Below, piece by piece: positions 54,288 to 62,654 of a DNA stretch of 64,000 nt. How positions within the stretch are numbered: position 1 is the first letter of the stretch; every line of letters begins with the position of its first letter. Source of the DNA: Siminovitchia terrae (GTDB taxonomy: Bacteria; Bacillota; Bacilli; Bacillales; Bacillaceae_C); NCBI RefSeq assembly GCF_003605405.2, contig NZ_QYTW02000004.1, positions 150,120-214,119 of the forward strand. The letters run 5' to 3'. Under the pieces are notes generated by a model, which saw only the letters and a list, made by a program, of their open reading frames with translations, ran no database searches and had not been told where the DNA came from. A program made the translations under genes and the position numbers.

Positions 54288-54312
54288 AGGCCCGGCGTTG
54301 ACCGGGCTTATT
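54288..54312 (+). terminator. GGCCCGG hairpin terminator, family member 2
   Basis: AGGCCCGGCGTTGACCGGGCTT followed by ATTG. Directly after the Arg-rich gene. Confidence 0.75.
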
Positions 54313-54409
54313 GCTACTGGATATACATTTTATCGGTGACCTCGCTTTAATTCTCCGGGTTTCTCCACAATTGCGCCCGATAGTTGAACAAGGCATATTC
54401 TTAGTTTTA

Positions 54410-54580
54410 TCAAATGCCCCTAAAAAAGTTTTTGATTGCTTCAAGACGTATATTATGACTACAATCTTCACAACAAAAAATACTATTTCTATTTTTTTTG
54501 AACTGTTTATATCGCGTGCTTCCTGGAAAAACTCTAAATTTTTTTTTGCAGTTATAACAGATCACCTCATATGAAACCAT
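54410..54580 (-). CDS. Small zinc-ribbon-like protein
   Basis: 56 residues from ATG 54580 (GGGGGAAAAAG upstream). Two CxxC pairs (VICYNCKKKF and FCCEDCSHNIR) suggest a zinc knuckle of the small YlaI/DUF2197 kind. It follows tetR on the same strand by 25 bp. Confidence 0.65.
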   Translation of the reverse strand: MVSYEVICYNCKKKFRVFPGSTRYKQFKKNRNSIFCCEDCSHNIRLEAIKNFFRGI

Positions 54581-54605
54581 CTTTTTCCCCCACTTTAATA
54601 ATGTA

Positions 54606-55235
54606 TTACTTTCGAGTAGCTTTATCAAAGATCGTGACCAGTTCTTGAATATATTCTTTAACGTTTATCTGAGGGTTTCTCATTAATTCAATGCTAAAAC
54701 CATCAATGGATTGTCTGATTGTTAATGCTATTACTCTTGCCGATTTTGCTGAAAACTCCCAAAATGCACCTTCTCTCATTCCAAGTCTCAGAATATCTTC
54801 AATTGGTTGGAAAATATTTTCATCATGGTCAGTCGCAAACTTAAGTTTTCCGTCAGACGTTCTCCCGTTAGACACAATCTCCATAACTGCAAATACGTGC
54901 TTCCGGTTTTTATCTGCAAATGTTAGATGCGCTTCAATATACTTTTGAAGCATGTCCTTGGGAGATGTTAAAACTTCAATTTGTGGATAAACAAAGGAAT
55001 GGCAAGCTAAATAGTATTGAATTACAACTTGCTCAAGAAGTTCCTCTTTATTTAAAAAGTGATAAGAAATTACTCCTTTACTAATATTTGCACGTTTAGC
55101 AATTTTTCCTAAAGACGCTTGTGCATAACCAACTTCTACAATTGTCTCAATTGCACATTCAATAATTTGCGCTCTACGAGCTTTTTCAATAAAGGACATG
55201 TCTTTTTGTCTGTTTGTTTTATTATTTGTACTCAT
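54606..55235 (-). CDS. TetR-family regulator
   Basis: 209 residues. HTH at about 20-66 (RAQIIECAIETIVEVGYAQASLGKIAKRANISKGVISYHF), then an all-helical ligand domain with LTIRQSIDGFSIE, as in BetI-like members. A perfect palindrome GTACGATCGTAC sits 13 bp upstream of the start, indicating autorepression. No efflux gene is adjacent; the target may be the downstream zinc-ribbon gene only. Confidence 0.9.
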   Translation of the reverse strand: MSTNNKTNRQKDMSFIEKARRAQIIECAIETIVEVGYAQASLGKIAKRANISKGVISYHFLNKEELLEQVVIQYYLACHSFVYPQIEVLTSPKDMLQKYIEAHLTFADKNRKHVFAVMEIVSNGRTSDGKLKFATDHDENIFQPIEDILRLGMREGAFWEFSAKSARVIALTIRQSIDGFSIELMRNPQINVKEYIQELVTIFDKATRK

Positions 55236-55247
55236 GTATTTATTTTA

Positions 55248-55259
55248 GTACGATCGTAC
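55248..55259. promoter_or_regulatory. TetR operator candidate GTACGATCGTAC
   Basis: Perfect 12-bp palindrome just upstream of the TetR gene start. Confidence 0.65.
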
Positions 55260-55320
55260 AAATGATGCAATAAAAAAACATTTAGATGTACATCATCCAA
55301 ACGGTTTAATAATATTAAAT

Positions 55321-55432
55321 GGTCTTTTAATGGAATACCATGGTTGTAGTTTTTAAACAACTTTATATCATGCAACAAAAACCCCTTGGATTAAATTATA
55401 TCAGAAGACCATATCCAAGGTTTTTTCAGTCG
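55321..55432 (+). repeat. Dispersed repeat II, copy 2, with terminator
   Basis: Matches 51491-51592 almost base for base, with a short insertion (TTATATCATG) in the middle. It includes the CCTTGGA / TCCAAGG terminator. 55433-55960 shows no gene. Confidence 0.8.
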
Positions 55433-55960
55433 GAAGGCATTCTGAAGTTGTGCATGTTTGAAAAAATGACAGAAGGCTGATGAAGACAGAGTTACTTGAT
55501 CAGGTAGAAAGTGAGAGTGACTTATGAGTTTGAATAAAATGATACAAGTTATTGTAAATTTTTTTATAACCAAGTAGCATTGGAAATATTATTTTTATCA
55601 ATTAGAATGTACATTATTTATCTAATAAATTTTATTGCTTTTAATCATGGGATAGAAACACGTCAGCAAATGGAGCCAGGGACCAATTGTGTTTGTCATA
55701 CCTATAACTTTGCCTATATTTGTGTGGCTTCGAAATAAAGATTGATAATTTATAATAAAGTTGCACCGTTTTGAAAAAGATTGATTAAAATATGTGTTGT
55801 ATTTGACGTAGAGCTTTGATTTTAACAATGTTTACTTTTATTATGATCAAACTTTTTTATAAAATCGTACCGTTTTTACATTTGGAGTACCAGACTTTTG
55901 AATTGTTTTGATCAAACTAAATTTTAAAGCTATATGTTAGGAAGAGCCTTGAAGAAAATT

Positions 55961-55994
55961 ATTGTTTTACAATTATCTTTTATTGTTTTACAAT
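55961..55994. promoter_or_regulatory. Tandem operator ATTGTTTTACAAT x2
   Basis: The same 13-bp palindromic site (ATTGT/ACAAT) occurs at 55961 and 55982, exactly 21 bp apart, so two dimers would bind the same helix face. It lies 22 bp before the DUF2975 gene. Confidence 0.7.
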
Positions 55995-56015
55995 AAATAA
56001 AGGAGGCGATTTTTA

Positions 56016-56552
56016 ATGAATCTTTTTACCAAGACCGTTTTAAAATTTTTATCAATTGTGTCGCTAATTGCTCAATTTTTATGTGCGTTTGCTGGATTAA
56101 TGCTACTATTTGCGACTGGGGCTTTATTGTTGGTCCCGAGCGGAGTCAAAAAACAATTGCTACAGTATGGAGATTTAAACTCAAACACAGACCTATCAGT
56201 ATGGTTTTTAGTACTTTCTTGCTTAGCTGCGCTAGCAATCATTGCTTGTTTGTTTATCATTATGTACGCTCTACATAAAATGATTGGTAATATTTATGAA
56301 CAACACTTCTTTGTTTCTCAAAATCTTACGTACCTCAAACTTATCTTAATCTCGATCACTAGTTTTACCATTTTGCAATTCATTAGTCAGCTGTTCTTTG
56401 CGCAAGTACATGCGTACAATGTCAGTGATATTTTTTCAGATTCTTGGCCAAGTTTAATAGGGAACATTCTTCTGTTAGCCATCGTTTATACGCTTTATGT
56501 GGTTTTTAAATACGGTATAAATTTGCAAGAAGATTCTAACAACGTGATTTAG
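56016..56552 (+). CDS. DUF2975 family membrane protein
   Basis: 178 residues, four membrane helices (about 10-40, 65-88, 105-127, 147-165). DUF2975 proteins are typically paired with a small YozG-type Xre regulator, as here. The ATG follows AAGGAGGCGATTTTTA. Function unknown. Confidence 0.85.
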   Translation: MNLFTKTVLKFLSIVSLIAQFLCAFAGLMLLFATGALLLVPSGVKKQLLQYGDLNSNTDLSVWFLVLSCLAALAIIACLFIIMYALHKMIGNIYEQHFFVSQNLTYLKLILISITSFTILQFISQLFFAQVHAYNVSDIFSDSWPSLIGNILLLAIVYTLYVVFKYGINLQEDSNNVI

Positions 56553-56565
56553 GTGGGAGCTCCTA

Positions 56566-56778
56566 ATGATAAAAATTAATCTAGATCGAGTAATGCTAGA
56601 AAGAAAAATTTCTTCAAAAGCGTTAGCAGAAAAAATTGGAATTACCCAAGCTAACTTATCAATACTAAAAACAGGTAAAGCGCGTGGTATTCGCTTTGAC
56701 ACATTAGAAAAAATCTGCCAGACATTAAATTGTCAGCCTGGTGATATACTCGAATATGAAGAAAAAACTGACACATAA
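56566..56778 (+). CDS. YozG-like Xre-family regulator
   Basis: 70 residues, one HTH: MIKINLDRVMLERKISSKAL, EKIGITQANLSILKTGKARGIRFDTLEKICQTLNCQPGDIL. It follows the DUF2975 gene by 13 bp (site AGGTGGGAG). It likely autoregulates the pair through the tandem palindromes at 55961. Confidence 0.92.
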   Translation: MIKINLDRVMLERKISSKALAEKIGITQANLSILKTGKARGIRFDTLEKICQTLNCQPGDILEYEEKTDT

Positions 56779-56806
56779 CAAAGCAATTGTTATATGTCAG
56801 TTTTTT
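56768..56806 (+). terminator. Terminator of the DUF2975-Xre pair
   Basis: CTGACACATAACA / TGTTATATGTCAG (one mismatch), then TTTTTT. Confidence 0.88.
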
Positions 56807-56964
56807 ATTATTGACTGTTCAAGTAAACACGTTCGAAGTGAGAATTTGCCTAACATTGATTTCGCAGTACATCCACGTAAGCTTTCAAAATAAATGATCG
56901 GAAAATAGGCTGTTTTTTATAAGAACGTTGTTAAAACAACTTCTAAGATTGTTTTGATCAAACT

Positions 56965-57048
56965 TTATTGTAAAATCACAACTGCCTCAGCATCCAACTT
57001 ATCCTTGATCACTTCCTCGGTTAATTCAAAAAGTCTGTCTAACGCCAT
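56965..57048 (-). CDS. Possible 27-residue peptide
   Basis: MALDRLFELTEEVIKDKLDA and seven more residues, with AAAGGGGTG 6 nt before the ATG. No family recognised. It may be the 5' remnant of a longer gene. 56810-57372 has nothing else. Confidence 0.35.
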   Translation of the reverse strand: MALDRLFELTEEVIKDKLDAEAVVILQ

Positions 57049-57372
57049 CAAATACACCCCTTTGTTAATGGTTCATTAGAACTATACTTCTGAGGATAAC
57101 GAAGAAGAATAGGATGAGTCTAATCTTCTGTGATTTTCGTACATTTTTTGTAAAGTGGGTACATGTTATAGTGATAAGTAGCAAAGGGAATTGGTAAATT
57201 CATCACGTAATTTGTTTCAAATTATCCATCTCTATCTGATGATAGGTACCCTACCTAATATAAAAGAACACCAACATATCATTCCTTTTGTTTTTGACTT
57301 ATCCAAAACGGGTAAGTCTTTTTGATCAGAAAATTTGTGGTACATTGATGTATATAAGAACGGAGTGGATAT

Positions 57373-57953
57373 ATGAATCAAGTAGCCCATTATATTTCAA
57401 TTTTAGAACGTTCAATTAGAAAAGGTCAGGCTGTTTCTATTTATTCCAATCAATACGAACCTGATAAATTTTCGGTGGGATATATAGAAACTTTCTCTTC
57501 CGAACAATTTGTTATGAAGCATGTGACACCAGAAGGAATAAGTGATGGTTATATAGTTAGAAGGAATGAAGATATTTTTAGAATTGATTCTAATGGGAAT
57601 TATGAACAAAGAATAGAATTATTATATGCTCTTCAAAAACAAAAGCATGAAAGTTTCTTTGAAAATCCAATACTAAAAAATTCAAATTTGTTTAAGGAAG
57701 CTTTTGATTCCGCAATGAAAAAAGATTTGATTGTTTCGGTATGTATTGATGAAAGCGACGATCAAGACGACATTGTCGGGTTTGTTAGTGATATAACCTC
57801 TGAAGAAGTAGTAATTTCACGAATATTTCTTTTGAAGGATTAACTGATGGAGAATCTAGTTTCTTTTTAGCAGATGTCATTAAATTGAACTGTGACACTG
57901 TAGAAGAAAAGGCTTTGAAACTAATATATAATCACAGAAAAACTAATTACTAA
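57373..57953 (+). pseudogene. Frameshifted gene of unknown function (immunity-protein-like context)
   Basis: The open frame gives 156 residues ending ISRIFLLKD. In the next frame the sequence continues smoothly from about 57825 (NISFEGLTDGESSFFLADVI to NHRKTNY) and stops at 57951, so one base seems lost. The intact product would be about 193 residues with two similar SxQYEPDKFSVGYIE / GFVSDITSEEVVISR halves. I know no function. The ATG at 57373 follows CGGAGTGG. Confidence 0.65.
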
Positions 57954-57976
57954 AGTCAAAATTAGGTGATAATACA

Positions 57977-58195
57977 TTGATTCTTTTGCTGGTAATATCT
58001 TTTTTGATTGGCGTTTATTTAATAGGATCTGCTATATTGCTAGTTTTAAGAGAAACAAAAAATAAAAGAAATAGCTTTTGGGATTTTTTAGTCATCGTTC
58101 TTGATGTAATCTCGGATCCAATAACCAGCGAAGGTATGAGAATTTTTTTTGGGGGGGTTTTTATAGCTATTGCTATCCTACTTTTGGTAATTTAA
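57977..58195 (+). CDS. Small membrane protein
   Basis: 72 residues, two membrane segments (2-24, 54-72), with a TTG start after AGGTGAT. The hydrophilic middle (RETKNKRNSFWDF) faces the cytoplasm if the N-terminus is outside. Unknown family. Confidence 0.55.
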   Translation: MILLLVISFLIGVYLIGSAILLVLRETKNKRNSFWDFLVIVLDVISDPITSEGMRIFFGGVFIAIAILLLVI

Positions 58196-58412
58196 TATGT
58201 ACCAGATAATCCAAGAAACTAAAGGATAAATCAAACACTCGGGTAGATAAGCATGCCGTGCAAAAAACTCTAATACGTTTTGAATTTGCCCTAAGAAAAT
58301 TATTTTCTACTAATTGTATTAAGATGTTGTCGCCTTTTTATAATGGTGATAACTTAAAGATACCCCATTCGAATAATATGTTTCTCTCTCTGCTGTCGTT
58401 TTTACTCACACA

Positions 58413-58456
58413 AAATAGACCGTCTTTACCAAAAGGTGAAGGCAGGTCTATTTTTA
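58413..58456 (+). terminator. Hairpin terminator
   Basis: AAATAGACC / GGTCTATTT arms followed by TTATTG. 58196-58412 shows no gene. Confidence 0.7.
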
Positions 58457-58499
58457 TTGTCTTTTTTAGAAAGGAGGACTACCTTTTTGAGCTTACCGA

Positions 58500-58783
58500 T
58501 CATGTGGGGAGGTAACGACTGTTTTATGAGTTGGTCAGGATCAACGGCCTTAAAAATCCAAACCTCATAAAAGTCGGTCAAAAAATTAAGTTGCCTGGTG
58601 CAGTATCTTCCAAGCCAAAAGGTGATCAAAAGACAACATCAGTAGTCGATTATCTCAAATCAATTGGTGCTGACTCGTCTTTTGCCAATCGTAAAAAAGT
58701 TGTCGGCCAAGCATGGTATTAAGGACTATACTGGTACGTATGCTCAAAATACGCAGTTGCTTAAAAAGTTGCATGGTTAAGGG
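58500..58783 (+). pseudogene. Phage endolysin C-terminal remnant (LysM plus tail)
   Basis: Pieces YELVRINGLKNPNLIKVGQK (LysM), VVDYLKSIGADSSFANRKK, and in a second frame KHGIKDYTGTYAQNTQLLKK end at 58783. This is the end of a prophage-type cell-wall amidase. It is broken by two frameshifts, and the catalytic domain is absent. Confidence 0.78.
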
Positions 58784-58824
58784 TATGTTATAATCAACGT
58801 ATTCGGGCATCGATTGCCTAAGAG

Positions 58825-58861
58825 AGCGACCTATCCAATTATGGACGGGTCGCTTTTTTTG
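58825..58861 (+). terminator. Hairpin terminator after lysin remnant
   Basis: AGCGACC / GGTCGCT arms and seven T. Confidence 0.8.
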
Positions 58862-58879
58862 TTTTAGGCTCTGTTTAAC

Positions 58880-59065
58880 TCAATTGATAATTAAAATTGA
58901 TAAAAGGACGGAAAAAGTTAATCCAATACTTAAAACACAGCCCAGTATTTTTTGAGTTTGAATGTTTTTATCTTGTTTTAGGTTTTCTAATAGTTTCACT
59001 AAATTTAAAAACCATAAAAACGAGAACAATAATGGTAAAAAATAATAAACTAAAAATAAATCCAT
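58880..59065 (-). CDS. Small membrane protein
   Basis: 61 residues, two membrane helices (about 4-24, 42-60) with a short Lys-rich loop. The ATG at 59065 follows AAGGAGG on the minus strand. Unknown family; possibly an immunity-type protein given the toxin remnants nearby. Confidence 0.55.
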   Translation of the reverse strand: MDLFLVYYFLPLLFSFLWFLNLVKLLENLKQDKNIQTQKILGCVLSIGLTFSVLLSILIIN

Positions 59066-59113
59066 GAAAAAGTCCTCCTTAAAAGCTCTCTCGTTTTTTT
59101 TGTTAAATAAAAC

Positions 59114-59136
59114 AGGCCCGGCGCTGACCGGGCTTA
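59114..59136 (+). terminator. GGCCCGG hairpin terminator, family member 3
   Basis: CAGGCCCGGCGCTGACCGGGCTT; nearly identical to 54288 and 59691. It is also effective on the minus strand, following the 59184 gene. Confidence 0.72.
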
Positions 59137-59183
59137 GTTTTTCTTGGCATACATCATATCAGCAATCTTAATTGTGGTTACTA

Positions 59184-59411
59184 TTAAGCACTAATATTTT
59201 TGTCTTGCTTTTTAGCATAAATAATCCAATTAAGTATGCCTAACCCTAAAATTATTAGAAACATATTTGAAGAAGTAATATCACCATCTAAATTTAATTC
59301 ATCAGCTATGTATCCAATGATAATAAGATTAATACCAGAAACAATTATAGAAGTTACCGAAAGAATAGCCAATGTAACTCCGTTAACAATGTTTCGTTTT
59401 CTTTGTACCAA
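59184..59411 (-). CDS. Membrane protein, possibly 5'-extended or frameshifted
   Basis: 75 residues from a TTG, with two or three membrane segments (VTLAILSVTSIIVSGINLII, MFLIILGLGILNWII). Upstream the frame continues without stop (LSIYDWSRLIFITFIISLIA) to about 59510, where GGAGG and an ATG lie one base out of frame. The true gene is probably longer, about 59184-59505, and may carry a frameshift. Confidence 0.5.
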   Translation of the reverse strand: MVQRKRNIVNGVTLAILSVTSIIVSGINLIIIGYIADELNLDGDITSSNMFLIILGLGILNWIIYAKKQDKNISA

Positions 59412-59565
59412 TAAAATAATGGAAATAGCAATTAAACTAATTATAAAAGTGATAAAAATTAATCTTGACCAATCGTATATACTTAGCCCTTCATCGGCAT
59501 CCTCCCAAGTTTATCTTTAAGTGTAGCTTTTCCTGCAATTTAATAACTCTAAAGTCATAAAACAA

Positions 59566-59612
59566 AAAAACCTTGGATTATGAAGTCGTGGAGGACCAAA
59601 ACCAAGGGAAAA
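59566..59612 (+). terminator. CCTTGG hairpin, related to dispersed repeat II
   Basis: AAAAACCTTGGATT...ACCAAGG; similar in arms to the terminators inside repeat II at 51541 and 55381. Confidence 0.5.
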
Positions 59613-59690
59613 GTAAGATTTGAAAATTACATCTAGCATATCTAACTTTGAGATAAAAACAAGCCTCTTTCGTTCGACATTACTAGACAG

Positions 59691-59713
59691 TCCCGGCGTT
59701 GACCGGGCTTGTT
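59691..59713 (+). terminator. GGCCCGG hairpin terminator, family member 4
   Basis: GTCCCGGCGTTGACCGGGCTT followed by GTTTTG. Preceded by AAGCCTCTTTCGTTCGACAT, which also occurs at 51784. Confidence 0.72.
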
Positions 59714-59747
59714 TTGCTTTCATTAATTTTTCACAATGCTTATCCTT

Positions 59748-59987
59748 TTAGTCAAAATCTTTCACTCTCTCTATAAAGGGCTTTCCATCAACTGTTCCTT
59801 TGGTAAATAATTCTTCAGCAGTTTCAAATTTTTGAGTGTAAGAATCTGTACCACGTGTCAGTAAAAAACTTTTTTCTTCACTGTATAGTCTACTAACCCA
59901 CCATTCTTCATCGTTATAATATAAAAGTACTTCTTGTTCTTCATCTTCAATAGCTTTTCTAACTTCTTCCCATGTTTCCTTATCCAT
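59748..59987 (-). CDS. Putative immunity protein downstream of a toxin remnant
   Basis: 79 acidic residues from ATG 59987 (AGGAGGATAAA upstream): MDKETWEEVRKAIEDEEQ, LLYYNDEEWWVSRLYSEE. No known family, but small acidic proteins directly 3' of a toxin C-terminus are typically immunity proteins. The preceding minus-strand sequence (60010-60122) is a decayed toxin end. Confidence 0.6.
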   Translation of the reverse strand: MDKETWEEVRKAIEDEEQEVLLYYNDEEWWVSRLYSEEKSFLLTRGTDSYTQKFETAEELFTKGTVDGKPFIERVKDFD

Positions 59988-60009
59988 TTTATCCTCCTGA
60001 AGAAAATTA

Positions 60010-60122
60010 ATATCCTTTTCCTGGTTCCCAATTGCCTTTAGAGTTTTTCCCCTATTTGTGTCGGTGAGGTACTTTGGGGTGTTTCTTAGGATTTCCATGA
60101 TCAGTGTAATGCAAGTTAAGTT
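60010..60122 (-). pseudogene. C-terminal remnant of an LXG/YeeF-type polymorphic toxin
   Basis: The minus strand reads NLHYTDHGNPKKHPKVPHRH followed by a stop and GNWEPGKGY. The HxTDHGNPxxHPxVPHxH signature is typical of the ends of Bacillus LXG-family toxins. Only this tail remains, truncated on the 5' side by the YolD-like gene. Confidence 0.7.
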
Positions 60123-60130
60123 TTCCCCGT

Positions 60131-60427
60131 ATGATGCTACCAGAGCATGTGCGGGCACTAAATAATTTAAGTGTTGACTTGGTACGTGTTAAGAAACCAC
60201 AGCTGGACGATCAGGAATGGGAACAGATCAACGAGACGTTACATATTGCTATTGAATATAATCATCAGGTTGTTTTTACGCTTTGGATTGATGGTTTTTT
60301 TAAAGAGGTTGAGGGTGCTATCCATTTTATTGACGAAATTAACAAACGGGTTCTTTTAGTAGATGTTAAAGAAGATGTACATAAAATTAATTTTGAATCA
60401 ATTGTTGAAGTTAAAAACGCAAAATAA
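60131..60427 (+). CDS. YolD-like family protein (possibly 5'-truncated)
   Basis: 98 residues. MMLPEHVRALNNLSVDLVRVKKPQL and INKRVLLVDVKEDVHKINFESIVEV match the YolD family, often linked to Y-family DNA polymerase UvrX/YqjW. The family usually has about 10-15 more N-terminal residues (RGxxKW before MLPEH); here VFPR precedes the ATG and the upstream DNA changes abruptly to toxin sequence. There is no clear ribosome binding site. Confidence 0.75.
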   Translation: MMLPEHVRALNNLSVDLVRVKKPQLDDQEWEQINETLHIAIEYNHQVVFTLWIDGFFKEVEGAIHFIDEINKRVLLVDVKEDVHKINFESIVEVKNAK

Positions 60428-60462
60428 GAGCTCTCACATTTGTGTGTAGGGCTCTTATTTGT
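60423..60462 (+). terminator. Terminator after the yolD-like gene
   Basis: AATAAGAGC / GCTCTTATT arms followed by TGTTG. Confidence 0.75.
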
Positions 60463-60537
60463 TGTTGACTTGTTGACCAAACTCGATCACAAAGATCATT
60501 TTTGTTCAGATTTAATCAGAAGGAAAAAAGAAAAACC

Positions 60538-60567
60538 TTGACATTTTCAAAAGTAAACAGAGATAAT
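60538..60567 (+). promoter_or_regulatory. Promoter of the rib operon
   Basis: TTGACA (60538) and GATAAT (60562) with an 18-bp spacer, about 22 bp before the FMN riboswitch. Confidence 0.7.
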
Positions 60568-60588
60568 AGGGATTAATTCGAATAATTT

Positions 60589-60726
60589 TTCCTTCGGGGC
60601 AGGGTGAAAATCCCGACCGGCGGTGATGAGACTATGTCTCTTAGTCCGTGACCCGGCTCGGCATCGAGCCGGTGGATTTGGTGAAATTCCAAAGCCGACA
60701 GTGAAAGTCTGGATGGGAGAAGGAAA
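60589..60726 (+). ncRNA. FMN riboswitch (RFN element)
   Basis: Conserved blocks in order: CCTTCGGGGCAGGGTGAAAAT, CCCGACCGGCGGT, AGTCCGTGACCCG, GGTGGATTTGGTGAAATTCC, AAGCCGACAGTGAAAGTC and GGATGGGAGAAGG closing P1. Placed before ribDEBA; it represses the operon when FMN is high. Confidence 0.97.
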
Positions 60727-60837
60727 AAGGCGTCTGTTTCTCATACATTTTTTTATGAAATGATATGTTTATTTGAGTTTGGTAAAAAATATTTTTGCCA
60801 AGGACTCATGACGCTTATTTAAATTTGCTGTTTTTGT

Positions 60838-60866
60838 GCCCCGAAACATTGTTTCGGGGCTTTTTC
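60838..60866 (+). terminator. Riboswitch-controlled terminator
   Basis: GCCCCGAAAC / GTTTCGGGGC perfect 10-bp stem with a 3-nt loop, then TTTTT. Confidence 0.93.
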
Positions 60867-60890
60867 CGTCGAAAATAGAAAGGAGGCACT

Positions 60891-61988
60891 ATGGGAGACA
60901 AGCATTTTTATATGAATTTGGCCATACAGTTGGCGGAATCTGTTGTTGGACAGACGAGTCCAAACCCAGCGGTCGGCTGTGTTGTTGTCAAAAACGGACA
61001 GATTCTTGGTATGGGTGCACATATGAAAGCCGGCGAGCCGCACGCTGAAGTAAACGCCTTGAAACAGGCTGGCGAAAAGGCGGAAGGCGCCGATCTCTAT
61101 GTCACACTTGAGCCATGTTCACATACAGGAAGGACTCCGCCGTGCGCTGATCTAATCATTGAGAAAAAAATTAGGCGCGTCTTTATCGCGGGGCTGGATC
61201 CAAATCCGGTAGTGGCTGGAAATGGAGCGGCAAAGCTGCGGAATGCCGGCATTCCAGTGGAATATGGAATTTGTGAACAGCAAGCCGAAAAGTTGAACAA
61301 ATTTTATTTTCATTTTATGAAGACGAAGAAACCATTCATCACATTAAAAACCGCTGTAACTTTTGACGGAAAGACAGCGGCTTCAAGCGGAAACAGCAAA
61401 TGGATCACATCTGATGAAGCTAGACTTGATGTCCATCTTTATCGACATCGCCATGATGCGATATTAGTCGGCATCAATACTGTACTTTATGACAATCCCC
61501 ATCTTACAACCCGATTGCCCCAGGGTGGAAAAAATCCCATTCGAATTGTTTTAGACACTCATTTGAAAATTCCTATGGAATGCAATCTTTTAAATGACAA
61601 CGCTGCTTTGACCATTATTGTATGCGGGAAGCATGCAAATAAACAAAAGCGTCGAGCTATTGAGGAAAAAGGTATCAAAGTGAAAAAAATGTCTGCGGAG
61701 AAAATTGAAATTGAACCGCTCTTAGACTGGCTAGGGGAGGAGCAGATTCTTTCTGTTTTTGTAGAAGGAGGAAGCAGCGTCCATTCCTCATTCATTGATT
61801 CCGGTTTTTTTCAAGAAATGATCATGTATATGGCGCCGAAGTTATTGAATGACGGGAAAGGAACATCGGCTTTCGCCGGAATCCCAAAACAATCGCTACA
61901 AGATAGTATTCCCTTGGTATTTAAGTCAATCGAACAAATTGGCCCAGACATCAAAGTAATTGTTGAACCGATGGAAAGGGGAAAGTAA
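60891..61988 (+). CDS. ribD: Bifunctional diaminohydroxyphosphoribosylaminopyrimidine deaminase / 5-amino-6-ribosylaminouracil reductase
   Basis: 365 residues, two steps of riboflavin synthesis. N-terminal zinc deaminase (about 1-145): GEPHAEVNAL (His, catalytic Glu) and EPCSHTGRTPPC (Cys ligands). C-terminal reductase (about 148-365): VTFDGKTAASSGNSKWIT, HDAILVGINTVLYDNPHLT, FVEGGSSVHSSF. The ATG follows GAAAGGAGG. ribE starts on the base after the stop. Confidence 0.97.
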   Translation: MGDKHFYMNLAIQLAESVVGQTSPNPAVGCVVVKNGQILGMGAHMKAGEPHAEVNALKQAGEKAEGADLYVTLEPCSHTGRTPPCADLIIEKKIRRVFIAGLDPNPVVAGNGAAKLRNAGIPVEYGICEQQAEKLNKFYFHFMKTKKPFITLKTAVTFDGKTAASSGNSKWITSDEARLDVHLYRHRHDAILVGINTVLYDNPHLTTRLPQGGKNPIRIVLDTHLKIPMECNLLNDNAALTIIVCGKHANKQKRRAIEEKGIKVKKMSAEKIEIEPLLDWLGEEQILSVFVEGGSSVHSSFIDSGFFQEMIMYMAPKLLNDGKGTSAFAGIPKQSLQDSIPLVFKSIEQIGPDIKVIVEPMERGK

Positions 61989-62636
61989 ATGTTTACAGGA
62001 ATTGTTGAAGAAATCGGTAAGGTCTTGCGAATTGACAGAAAGGTGAAATCCTTCACTATCCATATCCAGGCCAAGCGCATCCTTGAAGACGTCCAACTAG
62101 GTGACAGCATTGCGGTAAACGGTGTCTGTCTTACTGTGATAGAATTCAGCCGATCCTCTTTTCAGGCAGATGTTATGCCTGAAACCTTCCATGCCACATC
62201 ACTCAGAATGCTTTCACCAGGTTCAATGGTGAATCTGGAGAGGGCCATGGCTGCCAATGGCAGATTTGGAGGCCATTTTGTTAGTGGACATGTGGATGGA
62301 ACGGGTAGCCTTTTGAGTAAAAAAAGAGTGGAAAACGCACTTTACATGACCTTTCAAATACCTGAAGAGTTCAAAGTATTTGTCGTGGAGAAAGGGTCAA
62401 TTGCAATAGATGGCACTTCACTGACGATTTTTGAAGCAAGCGGAGGAAAAATAACTATATCTCTAGTCCCGCATACACAAGCAGAAACGGTACTTGCAAA
62501 TAAAAACATTGGTGACTCAGTCAATATAGAATTCGATATGCTTGGAAAATACATTTATCACATGCTGGAAAGCCGGAAGGAAGTCAAGACTGAAATCACA
62601 ATGGATAAGCTCATTGAAAATGGTTTTATCGGTTAA
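61989..62636 (+). CDS. ribE: Riboflavin synthase alpha chain
   Basis: 215 residues made of two lumazine-binding repeats (MFTGIVEEIGKVLRIDRKVK..., and VSGHVDGTGSLLSKKRVENAL...), each with the IAVNGVCLT or IAIDGTSLT motif. Dismutates two 6,7-dimethyl-8-ribityllumazine to riboflavin. It abuts ribD and precedes ribBA by 18 bp. Confidence 0.97.
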   Translation: MFTGIVEEIGKVLRIDRKVKSFTIHIQAKRILEDVQLGDSIAVNGVCLTVIEFSRSSFQADVMPETFHATSLRMLSPGSMVNLERAMAANGRFGGHFVSGHVDGTGSLLSKKRVENALYMTFQIPEEFKVFVVEKGSIAIDGTSLTIFEASGGKITISLVPHTQAETVLANKNIGDSVNIEFDMLGKYIYHMLESRKEVKTEITMDKLIENGFIG

Positions 62637-62654
62637 AAAGGAAGGGGTGACAAT

